A model generated the notes under the pieces. It did not search any database. It was not told the origin of the DNA and was given only the letters and a program-made list of their open reading frames with translations. From Tranquillimonas alkanivorans (GTDB taxonomy: Bacteria; Pseudomonadota; Alphaproteobacteria; Rhodobacterales; Rhodobacteraceae), in contig NZ_FOXA01000007.1 in the NCBI RefSeq assembly GCF_900115595.1, forward strand, positions 1 through 64,000: 64,000 nucleotides of DNA, read 5' to 3'. A program made the position numbers and the translations under genes. How positions within the stretch are numbered: the stretch's first letter is position 1; the number at the start of each line of letters is the position of its first letter. Below are positions 1 through 8,620 of the stretch, one piece after another.

Positions 1-563
1 AGTGAAGCTGACACTTCCATCATCGGCCGAAGCCTAGGAAGCCGATATACAGAGCGTCGATCCATCGATTGGACCAAACCGCCCGCATATCTCTTCAGTC
101 ACCAGCGATATCAAAGAGCACAAGAGACAAAACCGACCGACTGCGCCCTAACTCGTCCGGCGCGCCCGCCTGCCCCATCTCCCGAAAGTCCGCCTCGTCT
201 GCAGCCCGCTCCCGCGCCGCCGCCCCGTCTGACGCCCGCCAGCGCGTCAGCGCCGCCGGTGAGGGGCTATTTACGGATCACACCCACACCCCGCAAGCGC
301 TTTCTGGCGAAAAACACCAACTTTTTGCGAAACGACAGATCGTGACCCAATATCTGGCACGAGCCACGTCACCGGCCGCAAAATCAGGAGCCCGCGAGTA
401 ACTTTCGGAGCGAGGCTGCCAAGGCGCTCCGGCGACGCACACGCCTCGTCGACGCCCTGCCCCAGCGGCACTCGCGCCCACCGCGACTCAACGCCCAGAA
501 CAGCCGCAGGAACTGTCGCGCACACTCACCCATTGGATCGACAACAATAGGTCGGAGACAAAG
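1..563. other. Left-edge stretch without a supported gene
   Basis: This 563-base stretch has no convincing complete gene. Plus-strand frame 1 is open from the window edge to a TGA at 343-345 (114 codons). It would encode a proline-rich segment followed by a basic C-terminus (...RKRFLAKN...). It could be the tail of a gene that starts outside the window, but its third codon positions are not G/C-rich as in the neighbouring genes. Other frames are also open here, so the open frame alone is weak evidence. The last 60 bases are probably the 5' region of the Pmp3-like gene, with a GGAGA ribosome site at 554-558. Confidence 0.3.
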
Positions 564-722
564 ATGGACCTCGTTCGCATCATACTTGCCATTATCCTGC
601 CGCCGCTGGGAGTTTTCCTGCAGGTAGGCCTAGGGAAGCACTTCTGGCTTAATATCCTGTTAACCCTTCTGGGCTACATCCCGGGGATCGTTCATGCCGT
701 ATACATCATCGCGAAACGCTGA
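564..722 (+). CDS. Pmp3/YqaE-family small membrane protein
   Basis: A 52-residue, almost wholly hydrophobic protein. It starts MDLVRII, has a first membrane segment with the family's ILPPLGVFLQ signature (residues 11-20), a short polar turn (GLGKHFW) and a second segment ending [13 protein letters not shown] before a basic AKR tail. This is the two-helix Pmp3/YqaE/UPF0057 fold, which in fungi, plants and bacteria affects membrane potential and salt or cation tolerance; its biochemical activity is unclear. The ATG follows a GGAGA site by 5 bases. The 3' end overlaps the DUF4112 gene by 29 bases in another frame, which suggests co-expression. Codons are less G/C-biased than the neighbours, including a rare TTA leucine codon lying inside a CtrA-like site at 649-665. 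Confidence 0.88.
   Translation: MDLVRIILAIILPPLGVFLQVGLGKHFWLNILLTLLGYIPGIVHAVYIIAKR
649..665 (+). promoter_or_regulatory. Perfect CtrA-type site TTAA-N7-TTAACC
   Basis: TTAA (649-652), seven bases, then TTAACC (660-665) is an exact match to the full CtrA binding motif known from Caulobacter and relatives. It lies inside the Pmp3-like gene, 28 bases upstream of the DUF4112 start. CtrA itself is encoded in this window. A chance match in a GC-rich genome is unlikely but possible, because the codons spell the plausible peptide LNILLT. Confidence 0.45.
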
Positions 723-1137
723 GCTCGAACGGCTCGAACGGCTGGCTGACCGGATGGACGCGGCCTTCCGCATCCCCGTCGTGGGTGTGCGGGTCGGCTG
801 GGACTCGATCCTGGGCCTCATCCCCGGCATCGGCGATGCGGCCGCGCTCGCGCCGGCCAGCTATATCGTCTACCGCGCCCACCGTCTGGGGGCGCCGCCG
901 CCGCTGCTTGCCCGGATGGGGGTGAATGTCGGGGTCGACGCCTTGATCGGGACGATACCGCTGGTCGGCGACCTGCTCGACATCGGCCTTAAGGCCAATC
1001 GACGGAACGTCGCCCTGCTGCGCCGACACGTCGAGGGACGTGCCGCGCAAGAAAAAAGGGCCACCCAAGCGGGCGGCCCTCCCTTGTTCGATCTGCAGGC
1101 CGATCAGCCGACCAGTTCAAGGCCCGAGAAGAAGTAG
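694..1137 (+). CDS. DUF4112 domain-containing protein
   Basis: 147 residues. Residues 10-115 match the DUF4112 pattern: an amphipathic N-terminal helix ([12 protein letters not shown]), then [17 protein letters not shown] and a repeated element [17 protein letters not shown], ending in the KANRRN segment typical of the family. The two G-x-IP-x-x-GD hairpins suggest a membrane-embedded protein; the function is unknown. The ATG lies inside the Pmp3-like gene (29-base overlap, different frame), so translational coupling is likely. The last ~30 codons run through the ndk transcription terminator and overlap the end of ndk by 34 bases. That tail is probably not conserved. The two small membrane proteins probably act together in membrane stress, which is inference from position only. 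Confidence 0.8.
   Translation: MPYTSSRNAELERLERLADRMDAAFRIPVVGVRVGWDSILGLIPGIGDAAALAPASYIVYRAHRLGAPPPLLARMGVNVGVDALIGTIPLVGDLLDIGLKANRRNVALLRRHVEGRAAQEKRATQAGGPPLFDLQADQPTSSRPEKK
1052..1080 (-). terminator. Intrinsic terminator of ndk
   Basis: Read on the minus strand, GGGCCGCCC-GCTT-GGGTGGCCC is a stem of eight pairs with one mismatch, followed by six T residues (complement of 1052-1057). It lies 24 bases past the ndk stop codon. It falls inside the 3' coding part of the opposing DUF4112 gene. Confidence 0.8.
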
Positions 1138-1526
1138 GCGATCTCTTCCTTCGCGGTCTCGGGCGCGTCGGAACCGTGCACCGAGTTTTCACCGACCGAC
1201 TCGGCGAATTCGGCACGGATGGTTCCGGGCGCGGCGTCGGCCGGATTGGTGGCGCCCATCACTTCGCGATTCTTCGCGATGGCGCTCTCGCCCTCGAGGA
1301 CCTGAACGACAACCGGCGCCGAGGCCATGAACGTGGTCAGTTCGTCGTAGAACGGCCGCTCGGCGTGCACCTTGTAGAACTCGCCAGCCTGCGCCTTGGT
1401 CAGCTGGATGCGCTTTTGCGCGACGATGCGCAGCCCGGCATCCTCGAACTTGGCGTTGATCTTGCCGGTGAGGTTGCGGGTGGTGGCGTCGGGTTTAATG
1501 ATCGACAGCGTGCGTTCGATGGCCAT
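1104..1526 (-). CDS. ndk: Nucleoside diphosphate kinase
   Basis: 140 residues, the usual length for bacterial Ndk. It transfers the gamma-phosphate of ATP to nucleoside diphosphates through a phospho-histidine intermediate. The active-site motif NSVHGSD places the catalytic His at residue 117. The N-terminus [13 protein letters not shown] and the ATP/Mg-binding stretch are also standard. The start at 1526 was chosen because the family begins here; upstream in-frame codons give no homologous sequence. It is a single-gene unit, divergent from the ABC-F gene and convergent with the DUF4112 gene, with its own terminator. Confidence 0.97.
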   Translation of the reverse strand: MAIERTLSIIKPDATTRNLTGKINAKFEDAGLRIVAQKRIQLTKAQAGEFYKVHAERPFYDELTTFMASAPVVVQVLEGESAIAKNREVMGATNPADAAPGTIRAEFAESVGENSVHGSDAPETAKEEIAYFFSGLELVG

Positions 1527-1616
1527 TGGGGTGCCTCTTGTAAGATGACAGCTGGCGGACCCGGTGCCCGCCGCGGATTTCCGGCGCTCTGCTAGCACGG
1601 GGTCCGGCCCGTGAAA

Positions 1617-1643
1617 AGCCGCGATTGACGGGGCATCGCGGCT
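1617..1643 (+). promoter_or_regulatory. Inverted repeat in the ABC-F leader
   Basis: AGCCGCGAT (1617-1625) and ATCGCGGCT (1635-1643) form a perfect 9-base inverted repeat around a 9-base loop, ending 16 bases before the ABC-F start codon. A TTGACG sequence (1625-1630) overlaps it, but no good -10 box follows. It could be an operator or a leader hairpin. Confidence 0.4.
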
Positions 1644-1659
1644 GCGGCACACCGCGTTC

Positions 1660-3507
1660 ATGCTGAAGATCGAGGACATAAGCTACGCCGTCGAAGGCCG
1701 CCCGCTGTTCGAGCACGCCTCCGCCGTCATCCCCGACGGACACAAGGTCGGGCTCGTGGGCCGCAACGGCACCGGAAAAACTACTCTCTTCCGCCTGATC
1801 CGGGGCGAACTCGCGCTCGAGGGCGGCACGATCACCCTGCCCCAGCGCGCCCGCATCGGTGGCGTCAGCCAGGAAGTGCCGGGCTCGGACGTATCGCTGC
1901 TCGACACCGTGCTCGCCGCCGACACCGAGCGCGAGGCGCTGCTGGCAGAATCCGAGACGGCCGAGGGCGTCCGCATCGCCGAGGTCCAGACCCGGCTGGC
2001 CGATATCGAGGCATGGTCGGCCGAGGCGCGGGCGGCGTCCATCCTCAAGGGGCTGGGCTTCACCGATGCCGAGCAACGCATGCCCTGCTCCGCCTTCTCG
2101 GGCGGGTGGCGCATGCGGGTGGCGCTGGCCGCGGTGCTGTTTTCGGCCCCTGACCTGCTGCTGCTCGACGAGCCGACGAACTATCTGGACCTCGAGGGTG
2201 CGCTGTGGCTCGAAAGCTACCTCGCCCGTTATCCGCACACGGTCATCGTGATCTCCCACGATCGTGGGCTTCTGAACCGCGCGGTGGGGGCGATCCTGCA
2301 CCTCGAGGACCGCCAGCTCACGCTTTATCAGGGCAACTACGACACCTTCGCCCGCACGCGCGCGGCACGGCTTGCCGTGAAAGAAGCCGAGACGAAGAAG
2401 CAGGAGGCGCGGCGGGCGCACCTTCAAAGCTTCGTCGATCGCTTCCGCTACAAGGCGTCGAAGGCGAAGCAGGCGCAGTCGCGGCTCAAGATGATCGAGC
2501 GGATGGAGACGATCACGACGCCGCAGGAGGCCGCTTTGCGCGCCTTTACCTTCCCCGAGCCAGAGGAACTGTCGCCGCCGATCGTAAACACCGAGTCGGC
2601 GTCGGTCGGGTATGACGACCGTCCCGTCCTGTCCAAGCTGACGCTGCGCATCGACCAGGACGACCGCATCGCGTTGCTCGGGCGCAACGGCGAAGGCAAG
2701 TCGACGCTGTCCAAGCTGCTCGCCGGCAAGCTCGATCCGATGGGCGGGCGGATCACGCGTGCCTCGAAGCTCCGGATCGGCTATTTCGCGCAGCACCAGC
2801 TGGACGAATTGCGACCTGAGGAAACGCCGCTGGACCACCTGCGGCGGCTGAAGCCCCATGAACTGCCGGCCCGCCACAGGTCCCGACTCGCCGGTTTTGG
2901 ATTGGCGGCGGCGCAGGCCGAGACCGAGGTCGGGCGGCTGTCGGGGGGCCAGAAAGCGCGGCTGTCGCTCCTGATCGCGACGCTCGACGCGCCGAACATG
3001 CTTATCCTCGACGAGCCGACGAACCACCTCGACATGGAAAGCCGCGAAGCACTGGTCGAGGCGCTGACCGCCTATAGCGGGGCGGTGATTCTTGTCAGCC
3101 ACGACATGCACCTCCTCAGCCTTGTTGCCGACCGGCTTTGGCTGGTGAAGGACGGTCGGGTAACGCCGTTCGAGGAGGACCTTGAAGCCTATCGGCGCAT
3201 GCTCCTGTCGTCCGACACGCCGGCGAAGCCGCGCGCGGCGCAAGACCCGAAGCCGAAGCGCCCGAAACGGGACCAGATTTTGGCGCTGCGCAGCGAGGTT
3301 CGCAAATGCGAAAGCCGTGTCGAGAAGCTGAGCGAGATGCGCGAGAAGCTGGCCGCGCGTCTCGCCGATCCGGCGATGTACGAGGAGGGCAAGGCCGGCG
3401 AGGCAGAGGTCTGGCAGAAGAAATACGCCGAGGTGATGGAAGGGCTCGACCGGGCCGAGGCGCTTTGGATGAAGGCGCTCGAAAAGTTGGAGGCCGCAGA
3501 GGCATGA
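1660..3507 (+). CDS. ABC-F family ATPase (Uup/YheS-like)
   Basis: 615 residues with two ATP-binding cassettes and no membrane segments. Cassette 1 has Walker [10 protein letters not shown] (34-42), signature SGGW and Walker [13 protein letters not shown]; cassette 2 has [18 protein letters not shown] and [11 protein letters not shown]. Between them lies the charged linker typical of ABC-F ([29 protein letters not shown]), which reaches into the ribosome in studied members. A charged, probably coiled-coil C-terminal arm follows (~535-612). Members act on the ribosome in translation elongation, stalling rescue or antibiotic protection; which role applies here cannot be told. No clear Shine-Dalgarno site precedes the ATG, but an inverted repeat does. 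Confidence 0.93.
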   Translation: MLKIEDISYAVEGRPLFEHASAVIPDGHKVGLVGRNGTGKTTLFRLIRGELALEGGTITLPQRARIGGVSQEVPGSDVSLLDTVLAADTEREALLAESETAEGVRIAEVQTRLADIEAWSAEARAASILKGLGFTDAEQRMPCSAFSGGWRMRVALAAVLFSAPDLLLLDEPTNYLDLEGALWLESYLARYPHTVIVISHDRGLLNRAVGAILHLEDRQLTLYQGNYDTFARTRAARLAVKEAETKKQEARRAHLQSFVDRFRYKASKAKQAQSRLKMIERMETITTPQEAALRAFTFPEPEELSPPIVNTESASVGYDDRPVLSKLTLRIDQDDRIALLGRNGEGKSTLSKLLAGKLDPMGGRITRASKLRIGYFAQHQLDELRPEETPLDHLRRLKPHELPARHRSRLAGFGLAAAQAETEVGRLSGGQKARLSLLIATLDAPNMLILDEPTNHLDMESREALVEALTAYSGAVILVSHDMHLLSLVADRLWLVKDGRVTPFEEDLEAYRRMLLSSDTPAKPRAAQDPKPKRPKRDQILALRSEVRKCESRVEKLSEMREKLAARLADPAMYEEGKAGEAEVWQKKYAEVMEGLDRAEALWMKALEKLEAAEA

Positions 3508-3526
3508 CCTGCGCCGTCGGAACACC

Positions 3527-4156
3527 GTGACCGATATCCTCACGCTTGTCGGGGTGGTGCTCTTGGCACAGGTGTCGCCGGGGCCGAATTCCTTCGCCGT
3601 GGCGTCCGTCACGCTCGGATCCGGGCGCACGAGCGGGCTCGCCACCTCTGCGGGCATTGCCACAGGCGCACTAATCTGGGCAGCATTTTTCTCGCTCGGC
3701 GTCGGAACCTTCATCGCGACTTCCCCCAGTGTGGTGCATGCGCTCCGCCTGGTCGGCGGATTCTTTCTCATGGCCTTCGGCCTTCGCGCGCTCTGGCGGG
3801 CGCGGCGGATACGGGATCGCGCGGCGACATCTCCCCGCGTACTGACCCCACGCCGCGCCTACACCGCAGGTCTGGCGGTGGTGATGGCCAATCCAAAGGC
3901 GGCACTGCTTTGGGTCTCGGTGACGGCGCTGCTGGCATCGCTCGGCCTCGGCCGCCTTGCGCTCATCGCCACCGGGGCCGCTGTGGCCGCCTCTGGCTTC
4001 GTCATCTATGGGGCGCACGCCCTCCTTTTTTCGACTGCGCGCGCTGAACGCGTATACCGGGACCGCGCGCCGCTGATTGAATTCGTGATCGGCCTCGCCT
4101 TCCTAGGCTTTGGCGCGACGCTCTTCGCTGCAACGCTTCTTGGAGCGGGCGGTTGA
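3527..4156 (+). CDS. LysE/RhtB-family amino-acid exporter
   Basis: 209 residues with about six hydrophobic segments. The N-terminal SPGPN motif (residues ~18-22), in a hydrophobic first helix, and the later ANPKAALLW motif (~121-129) are hallmarks of LysE/RhtB translocators, which export amino acids or related metabolites across the inner membrane. The substrate cannot be deduced. The start is a GTG (3527), 19 bases after the ABC-F stop. The stop codon overlaps the ATG of the MarC gene by one base, so the two are probably co-translated. Confidence 0.88.
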   Translation: MTDILTLVGVVLLAQVSPGPNSFAVASVTLGSGRTSGLATSAGIATGALIWAAFFSLGVGTFIATSPSVVHALRLVGGFFLMAFGLRALWRARRIRDRAATSPRVLTPRRAYTAGLAVVMANPKAALLWVSVTALLASLGLGRLALIATGAAVAASGFVIYGAHALLFSTARAERVYRDRAPLIEFVIGLAFLGFGATLFAATLLGAGG

Positions 4157-4776
4157 TGGATCAGGCACAGCTTCTCACCTCCTTCTTCACGCTCTTCGTG
4201 ATCCTCGACCCGATCGGGCTGGCGCCCGTCTTCGTCGCGCTCACGCAGGGTATGAGCCGCCAGCATCGTCGGGCGGTCGCCGTGCGCGCCTGTTTGATCG
4301 GCGTCGGACTTCTGACCTTGTTCGGGCTATTCGGTGAACAGGTCTTGAACTTCATCGGCATTACCATGCCCGCCTTTCGCATTGCCGGTGGCATCCTGCT
4401 GTTCCTCACGGCGCTCGACATGCTGTTCGAGCGGCGCACGAAGAGGCGGCAGGGCCAGGTCCACCCCTCCGAGGATGACCCGTCGGTCTTCCCGCTCGCC
4501 ACGCCGCTGATCGCGGGACCCGGTGCCATCGCCACGATGATCCTGCTGACTGGCCAGACCGGCGGCGATCTGGCGGAAATTGCCGCAGTGCACGGGGTCA
4601 TGGCGGCCGTCCTCGTGCTGACCTTCGTGATGTTTCTGGCGGCAGAGCTGATCGAGCGGGCGCTTGGCGACGTCGGCGTGAATGTCGTTACCCGCCTTCT
4701 GGGGATGCTGCTCGCCGCGCTGTCGGTGCAATTCGTGCTCGATGGAGTGGCAGATATCGGGCTGATCAGCGGTTGA
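4156..4776 (+). CDS. MarC-family integral membrane protein
   Basis: 206 residues with six predicted membrane helices. The family pattern is clear: an N-terminal FTLFVILDPIGLAPVF, a middle ITMPAFRIAGGILLFLTALDML, and PLATPLIAGPGAIATMILL (~112-130). MarC proteins were once linked to multiple antibiotic resistance, but that role was not upheld and the function is unknown. The ATG at 4156 is preferred over an in-frame TTG one codon upstream because it overlaps the LysE-type stop codon (TGATG). Confidence 0.9.
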   Translation: MDQAQLLTSFFTLFVILDPIGLAPVFVALTQGMSRQHRRAVAVRACLIGVGLLTLFGLFGEQVLNFIGITMPAFRIAGGILLFLTALDMLFERRTKRRQGQVHPSEDDPSVFPLATPLIAGPGAIATMILLTGQTGGDLAEIAAVHGVMAAVLVLTFVMFLAAELIERALGDVGVNVVTRLLGMLLAALSVQFVLDGVADIGLISG

Positions 4777-4829
4777 CGCTCGCGTGACGCGACCTTTCCG
4801 CGGCGGCGGCGCGGTCCTATCTTGTGCGC

Positions 4830-5411
4830 ATGACCGGAGATCAGATCGCCCAGTTCCTCTACCTCGCGCTCTTGGGCGCGGCCGTCGGAGGCTATTTTGT
4901 CGCGGCCAATCGGCGGCAGCTGGGGCGGATGGCGCAGCAGGCGATGATCTGGGCGATGATCTTCCTCGGGACGGTCGCTGCAATCGGACTTTGGAACGAT
5001 GTGCGCGACGACGTTGTGCCGCGGCAAAGTTATCTGGGCGAGCGCGGCGCCATCGCGGTCCCTCGGGCCTTCGACGGGCACTATTACTTGACCGCGGAGA
5101 TCAACGGCGCGCCGGTGGACTTCGTGGTCGATACCGGTGCGACCGACATGGTGCTCACGCGTGAGGACGCCATGCACGCCGGCATCGACCCGGCCCGTCT
5201 TGCCTTCATTGGGCAGGCCCGGACGGCGAATGGGACCGTGCCGATTGCGCGGGTCATGCTGGATACTGTCGAGCTGGGCTCGGCAATGGACTTGGCCGTG
5301 GCCGCCTCTGTCAACGGCGGTGAGATGGGCATGTCGCTCATGGGGATGAGCTATCTCGACCGGTTCAGTCGGATCGAGATAGCCGACGACCGCATGATCC
5401 TTCACCGCTGA
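4830..5411 (+). CDS. Membrane-anchored retropepsin-like aspartic protease
   Basis: 193 residues. Two N-terminal membrane segments (about 7-24 and 38-54) precede a single retropepsin-type domain. The catalytic motif is FVVDTGATDMVL with the active Asp at residue 101, and a later hydrophobic-hydrophobic-Gly flap element (SLMGMSYLDRF). This matches the clan AA single-domain aspartic proteases of the TIGR02281 type, widespread in alphaproteobacteria. They act as dimers facing the periplasm; natural substrates are unknown. The ATG at 4830 was chosen over a GTG two codons upstream. It converges with the chemoreceptor gene, with only 8 bases between stops. Confidence 0.88.
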   Translation: MTGDQIAQFLYLALLGAAVGGYFVAANRRQLGRMAQQAMIWAMIFLGTVAAIGLWNDVRDDVVPRQSYLGERGAIAVPRAFDGHYYLTAEINGAPVDFVVDTGATDMVLTREDAMHAGIDPARLAFIGQARTANGTVPIARVMLDTVELGSAMDLAVAASVNGGEMGMSLMGMSYLDRFSRIEIADDRMILHR

Positions 5412-5419
5412 GCGCGGCA

Positions 5420-7945
5420 TCAGAAATCCTCCCAGCCGGTCAGGTCCTGATCGCCGCCGCCGCCGGATGCCGCACGCTTGGGCGCCGACGTGGGCACCGG
5501 CGACGTGTCGCGCCCGAAGCGTGCCGGGATCACCTTGGCTCTTTCGGCGCCCAGGCGGAAACGTGACATCGTTTCGTTCAGCGTTTCGGCCTCGCGGGTC
5601 ATGGCGTGACTGGCCGCCGTCGTCTCCTCAAACATCGCGACGTTCTGCTGGGTCACCTGGTCGAGCTGCTGCATGGCGACGTTGATTTCGTCCAGGCTTG
5701 CCGACTGCTCCTCGGCCGAATTGGCGATGGAGGTCACATGCTGTGCGATGTCCGTGACGGAGGAGAGGATGCGTTCGAGCGCCTGCCCTGCCTCCCCCAC
5801 GAGCGTCACACCGCGTTTGACGTGGTCGCCGCTGGTAGAGATCAGCGTGTTGATCTCGCGCGCGGCCTCGGACGAGCGTTGCGCCAGTGCGCGCACCTCG
5901 CTGGCGACGACCGCAAATCCGCGTCCGGCCTCGCCCGCGCGCGCGGCCTCGACACCGGCGTTCAACGCGAGAAGGTTTGTCTGGAAGGCGATGTCGTCGA
6001 TGACTTTGATGATGGTCGTGATCTGGTCGGAGGAAGACTCGATCTCGCTCATCGCATCTACCGCCTGCTGCACCACGCCGCCGGAGGAGATTGCGTTCTC
6101 ACGGGCGTCTCGGACGACTTGGTCAGCCTTCCGCGCACCGTCGGTGGTGTCCTTCAGGCTACCGGTGATCCGGTCGAGCGCGGCGACGCTTTCCTCGAGC
6201 GTGGCCGCCTGGGTTTCGGTCCGTCGGGACAGGTCATCGGAGGCCGAAGATATGTCGCGCGCCTCGTTGGTGATGGACTGCGCGTTCTCAAGCACCGTTG
6301 TCATGGCTTGGCGCAGGCGGCCGACGGCGGCGTTGAAGTCGTTCCTCAACCGCTCGTAGTCTAGGGGAAACGCGTCTTCGATCGTGCTGGTGAGGTCGCC
6401 GTCGGAAAGGCGCTCGAGCCCTTGGCGCAGCGTTTCGACCACGCGGGCCTGCGCCGCCTGCATCTCGCGCTCGCGGGCGGCCGCGCGTTCGGCCGTGGCG
6501 CGGGCCTCGGTGATGTTGGAGGCGAGGAGGAGGAAGCCGGTAACGGCACCTTCCCTGTCGCGCATTGCAGTGAGGCTGCCGTCGAGAATTGCCGGCGCGC
6601 CGTCCGGGATGGCGAGGCTAAAGACGTCCTTGACCGACCGGCCGGCGGAGATCACCTCGCGCAGGTCGCTGTCCTCGGCCGTGAGCAGCCGTGCCGCCGG
6701 CTCGCCATGCAGATCGCCGGCCGTCCGCCCGATGAGTTGGGCGAAATTATCGTTGGCGGAGATGAGACGTCCGTCGGCGGCAAATTGTGCCTTCGCCTGC
6801 TGGGCGTCGAGCGCGGCGAGCAGTGCGGCGTTGGCGCTTTCGACGGTCACGTCGCCCCATTCGACAACATAGCCCGTCAGGGTGCCGTCGTCGTCATGTA
6901 CTGCGGCCACGGCCACGGAGACGGTGGTGTCGCCAACGGTGACCTCTCCGTGCACGGGCAGTTGCGACGGGTCACGCAGCCGCTGGCGCGCAGAGGGCGT
7001 GAGCGCGCCGAAAACGTCGAAGTCGCGGCCGGTAAGCGCCGCCGGGTCGGTGCCGGCGCGGCGGGCGAGGGCGGGGCGGCCGGCGACGAGGTCTCGGAAC
7101 GCAGCGTTGACATGCGCGACGTTGAAGTCCCGATCGACCATCATCATGGCCGCCGACGATCCCTCGAACCCCGCGCCCCGGAACAGGCCCTCGCGCGCGG
7201 CGACCTCGGCCCCGGCCAGCGACGTGCGCAGCTCGTCCAGTGTTCGGGCGATGCCGCCGACTTCGTCACTTCGTTCGGTGCCCGGCACCTCGGCACCGTA
7301 GTCGCGCGCGGCCACGCGGGTCATGGCGTCGCGCACCTCGAGCAAGGGGCGGGTCACGCCCTGCCGCAGGAACGCGGTGGCGGCGGCGAGCGCAACGAGG
7401 AAGACGACCATGGACGCACCGAGCGCCGTCCACTGGTCGGCCATCGCTTCGGCGCGCAGCGGCGCGTCCGTCCAGACGGTCGTTACCGCGCCCACGGTCG
7501 AACCGCTATTGCCGAACCGGACCGGCAGGGCGAGTGTCAGCCCGTCTGCCGCGCGCTGAACCTCGCCCGTCTCCACCGCGCGTGCGGCCAGCGCGGCGGC
7601 GGCATCGATATCGGTGGCGCCCGAGGCCGCGACCTGGTCGCCGCGGGTGTCGACCGCGACCGAGCCCAGGAGCGTGCCGCCCGCGGCGTCCGCCGCGTCC
7701 CGGAAGAGCTTCTCCAACCGGTCGGGCTTGTCGAAGCGGATGGCGCCGCCGGCCTGGTCGCCGACGAAGGTCGTGACCTGCCATGCCTCGTCCACGACCC
7801 GTTCGCTGGCGGCGTTCAGGCTGGAGGAAATGGACAGGGCCGAGAGCGACGCAGTGACGACGGCGGTACAGACGGCGAGCAGGAGCGCGCAGCGCAGGAA
7901 GACGCTGCGCGGCAGGAGGGGGAAGTGGACGGCTTGCGTGGTCAT
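5420..7945 (-). CDS. Methyl-accepting chemotaxis protein with HAMP and PAS domains
   Basis: 841 residues. Membrane segment 1 is at about 15-38, then a short periplasmic domain (40-172), membrane segment 2 (174-194) and a HAMP domain (196-250). Two PAS-like sensor domains follow (about 255-370 and 375-485), then a second HAMP-like linker. The cytoplasmic signalling hairpin (~555-790) contains the conserved tip NLLALNAGVEAARAGE. The C-terminus ends GWEDF, a CheR/CheB-tethering pentapeptide like NWETF and GWEEF of other receptors, so this receptor is probably a high-abundance, self-adapting one. It controls the CheA kinase; the ligand is unknown. It is the downstream partner of a secreted Cache-like protein 20 bases upstream. 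No other che gene lies in the window. Confidence 0.95.
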   Translation of the reverse strand: MTTQAVHFPLLPRSVFLRCALLLAVCTAVVTASLSALSISSSLNAASERVVDEAWQVTTFVGDQAGGAIRFDKPDRLEKLFRDAADAAGGTLLGSVAVDTRGDQVAASGATDIDAAAALAARAVETGEVQRAADGLTLALPVRFGNSGSTVGAVTTVWTDAPLRAEAMADQWTALGASMVVFLVALAAATAFLRQGVTRPLLEVRDAMTRVAARDYGAEVPGTERSDEVGGIARTLDELRTSLAGAEVAAREGLFRGAGFEGSSAAMMMVDRDFNVAHVNAAFRDLVAGRPALARRAGTDPAALTGRDFDVFGALTPSARQRLRDPSQLPVHGEVTVGDTTVSVAVAAVHDDDGTLTGYVVEWGDVTVESANAALLAALDAQQAKAQFAADGRLISANDNFAQLIGRTAGDLHGEPAARLLTAEDSDLREVISAGRSVKDVFSLAIPDGAPAILDGSLTAMRDREGAVTGFLLLASNITEARATAERAAAREREMQAAQARVVETLRQGLERLSDGDLTSTIEDAFPLDYERLRNDFNAAVGRLRQAMTTVLENAQSITNEARDISSASDDLSRRTETQAATLEESVAALDRITGSLKDTTDGARKADQVVRDARENAISSGGVVQQAVDAMSEIESSSDQITTIIKVIDDIAFQTNLLALNAGVEAARAGEAGRGFAVVASEVRALAQRSSEAAREINTLISTSGDHVKRGVTLVGEAGQALERILSSVTDIAQHVTSIANSAEEQSASLDEINVAMQQLDQVTQQNVAMFEETTAASHAMTREAETLNETMSRFRLGAERAKVIPARFGRDTSPVPTSAPKRAASGGGGDQDLTGWEDF

Positions 7946-7965
7946 CGGGATCTCGCGTGCGGCGG

Positions 7966-8538
7966 TCAGAAAAGGTATTCGGCGTTCAGGCCAACGGTGA
8001 TGGCGCCGACGACCTCTCCGAACCGGTCGATCACCGGCAGGGAGACGTCGGCCTGGTAGAACTGGGTGGAGGTGTCGAAATCCACCTCGGACACATGCAT
8101 GGCGCCGGCGCCTTTTTCGTGGGTTTCAAGGAACTTGGCCTCGTCGCCCTGCCAGTAGTCGGAGGTGACCGAGGTCGCGGCGACGTTCAGGCCGTGCCCG
8201 TCCATCAGGAAGATGTCGGTGATCGCCCCCTCGGCCGCGTCGACATGCGCGCGCAGAAAGTCGGCCGCCGGATGCTCCAGCACGGCGTCGATGAGCGGCC
8301 GGGTCTCAAGGTCCGTTTGCGCCCGCCATTCGGCGTCGCGGTCGAGGATGTCCTGTCGGCTCAGCCCGGCGAGGCGGTGGGTCTGCTCGCGCGCGGCGGC
8401 GGCGAGCACCTCTTCCTGCGCCAGCGGCACGACGTGCCGTTCCGCGTAGGCGCGGATGACGGCCAGGTCATCCTCCTGCGCAAACAGGGGCGCCGCAAGA
8501 AGCACGCCGCACGTCGCGGCGAGCGCGGGTCGTTTCAT
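7966..8538 (-). CDS. Secreted Cache-like (PDC) sensor-domain protein
   Basis: 190 residues with a cleavable signal peptide (MKRPALAATCGVLLAAPLFA) and no other membrane segment. The mature part has the layout of a PDC/Cache fold: a long N-terminal helix, then the strand pattern ITDIFLMDGHGLNVAAT...DYWQGDEAKF and a second half ending GEVVGAITVGLN. Cache domains normally sit inside receptors and bind small ligands in the periplasm; here the domain stands alone. The gene lies 20 bases upstream of the chemoreceptor on the same strand, so it may deliver a ligand signal to that receptor. The ATG at 8538 was chosen because it gives a clean signal peptide; an upstream GTG would prepend eight charged residues. 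Confidence 0.78.
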   Translation of the reverse strand: MKRPALAATCGVLLAAPLFAQEDDLAVIRAYAERHVVPLAQEEVLAAAAREQTHRLAGLSRQDILDRDAEWRAQTDLETRPLIDAVLEHPAADFLRAHVDAAEGAITDIFLMDGHGLNVAATSVTSDYWQGDEAKFLETHEKGAGAMHVSEVDFDTSTQFYQADVSLPVIDRFGEVVGAITVGLNAEYLF

Positions 8539-8620
8539 CTTTCCGTTTCTCCGATCGCTCACGGTGGGTCCGCGAACGATTAGAGGACGGATCTTTCCAA
8601 AGTCTGAAGCAGAGCGCGGA

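Noticed and set aside
271-525. Minus-strand open frame of 84 codons upstream of the Pmp3-like gene
   Set aside because: No ribosome site, no recognisable pattern, and several frames are open in this stretch.
1495-3771. Very long minus-strand open frame opposite the ABC-F gene
   Set aside because: Shadow frame of a high-GC coding region; composition is Arg/Gln/His-rich with no domain, and the plus strand has a clear ABC-F protein.
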